Source: Bdellovibrio bacteriovorus W (GTDB taxonomy: Bacteria; Bdellovibrionota; Bdellovibrionia; Bdellovibrionales; Bdellovibrionaceae). Taken from it: DNA of 64,000 bases. The translations under genes and the position numbers were made by a program. The stretch lies in assembly GCA_000525675.1 (NCBI GenBank), contig CP002190.1, positions 2,942,993 through 3,006,992 on the forward strand, written 5' to 3'. This document shows, one piece after another, positions 63,960-64,000 of this stretch (the first letter of the stretch is position 1; each line of letters begins with the position of its first letter). The notes beneath the pieces are model-generated. The model saw only the letters and a list, made by a program, of their open reading frames with translations, was not told the origin of the DNA and searched no databases.

Positions 63960-64000
63960 CTGTTGAAAGTTTCAGCTCCCCTTGTTAAGAGACTTCTTAA

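Overview
This looks like a chromosomal segment from a low-GC member of the Bdellovibrio group (Bdellovibrionota). The basis is protein-level resemblance and gene order, not a database search. Supporting signs are a solitary PilT with an RNase G neighbour, tandem DksA/TraR proteins beside lon, ATP synthase genes with paired b and b' subunits next to bactofilin-parB-parA, and a parS sequence of the TGTTCCACGTGGAACA type. The right edge runs towards the replication origin: rpmH, rnpA, yidD, yidC, jag, mnmE, mnmG, rsmG, parS, parA, parB in the classic origin-proximal order. dnaA is not in the window and would be expected just beyond base 64000.

Layout. Bases 1-3.9 kb: a truncated pilus-like membrane protein, a secreted TPR protein, rimO and a LolA-like carrier. 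3.8-8.0 kb (minus strand): comF, rlmH, a nadD-rsfS fusion, obg, rpmA and rplU, the last with a long lysine/alanine tail. 8.3-11.4 kb: RNase G, divergent pilT and a small exported protein. 11.5-14.3 kb: a nucleoside salvage operon (deoC, pyrimidine and purine nucleoside phosphorylases), fitting an organism that feeds on host nucleotides. 14.3-19.5 kb: a subtilisin-like lipoprotein behind a structured leader, then a three-gene biotin-dependent acyl-CoA carboxylase operon. 19.5-24.7 kb (minus strand): an exported protein, tatC and tatB, a hypothetical gene and a double-length M16 protease. 24.7-32.7 kb (plus strand): hemW, grpE, a J-domain protein, an LpoA-like lipoprotein, two DksA/TraR-family proteins and lon, largely a protein-quality and stress cluster.

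32.7-34.7 kb: a putative DNA-binding coiled-coil protein and a patatin-like phospholipase. 34.8-42.1 kb (minus strand): nuoA-H-J-K-L-M-N, exactly the seven membrane subunits of Complex I with no peripheral-arm gene. 42.2-48.2 kb: mfd, a beta-barrel-like outer-membrane protein and a secreted NagZ-like glycosidase. 48.2-54.0 kb: the ATP synthase operon b'-b-delta-alpha-gamma-beta-epsilon without the a and c subunits. 54.1-63.8 kb: bactofilin, parB, parA, a small lipoprotein gene bracketed by two parS sites, rsmG, mnmG, mnmE, jag, yidC, yidD, rnpA and rpmH.

Genes are packed tightly and no gene-free stretch exceeds 300 bases; the longest are about 279 bases (8003-8281) and 257 bases (33236-33492). 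I saw no tRNA, rRNA, CRISPR array, insertion sequence or prophage. The most interesting non-coding signals are hairpins that bury the Shine-Dalgarno sequence of the carboxylase operon and of both DksA-like genes, a leader with mutually exclusive helices before the subtilisin lipoprotein, parS palindromes around one lipoprotein gene, and terminators embedded in the 3' ends of convergent coding genes.
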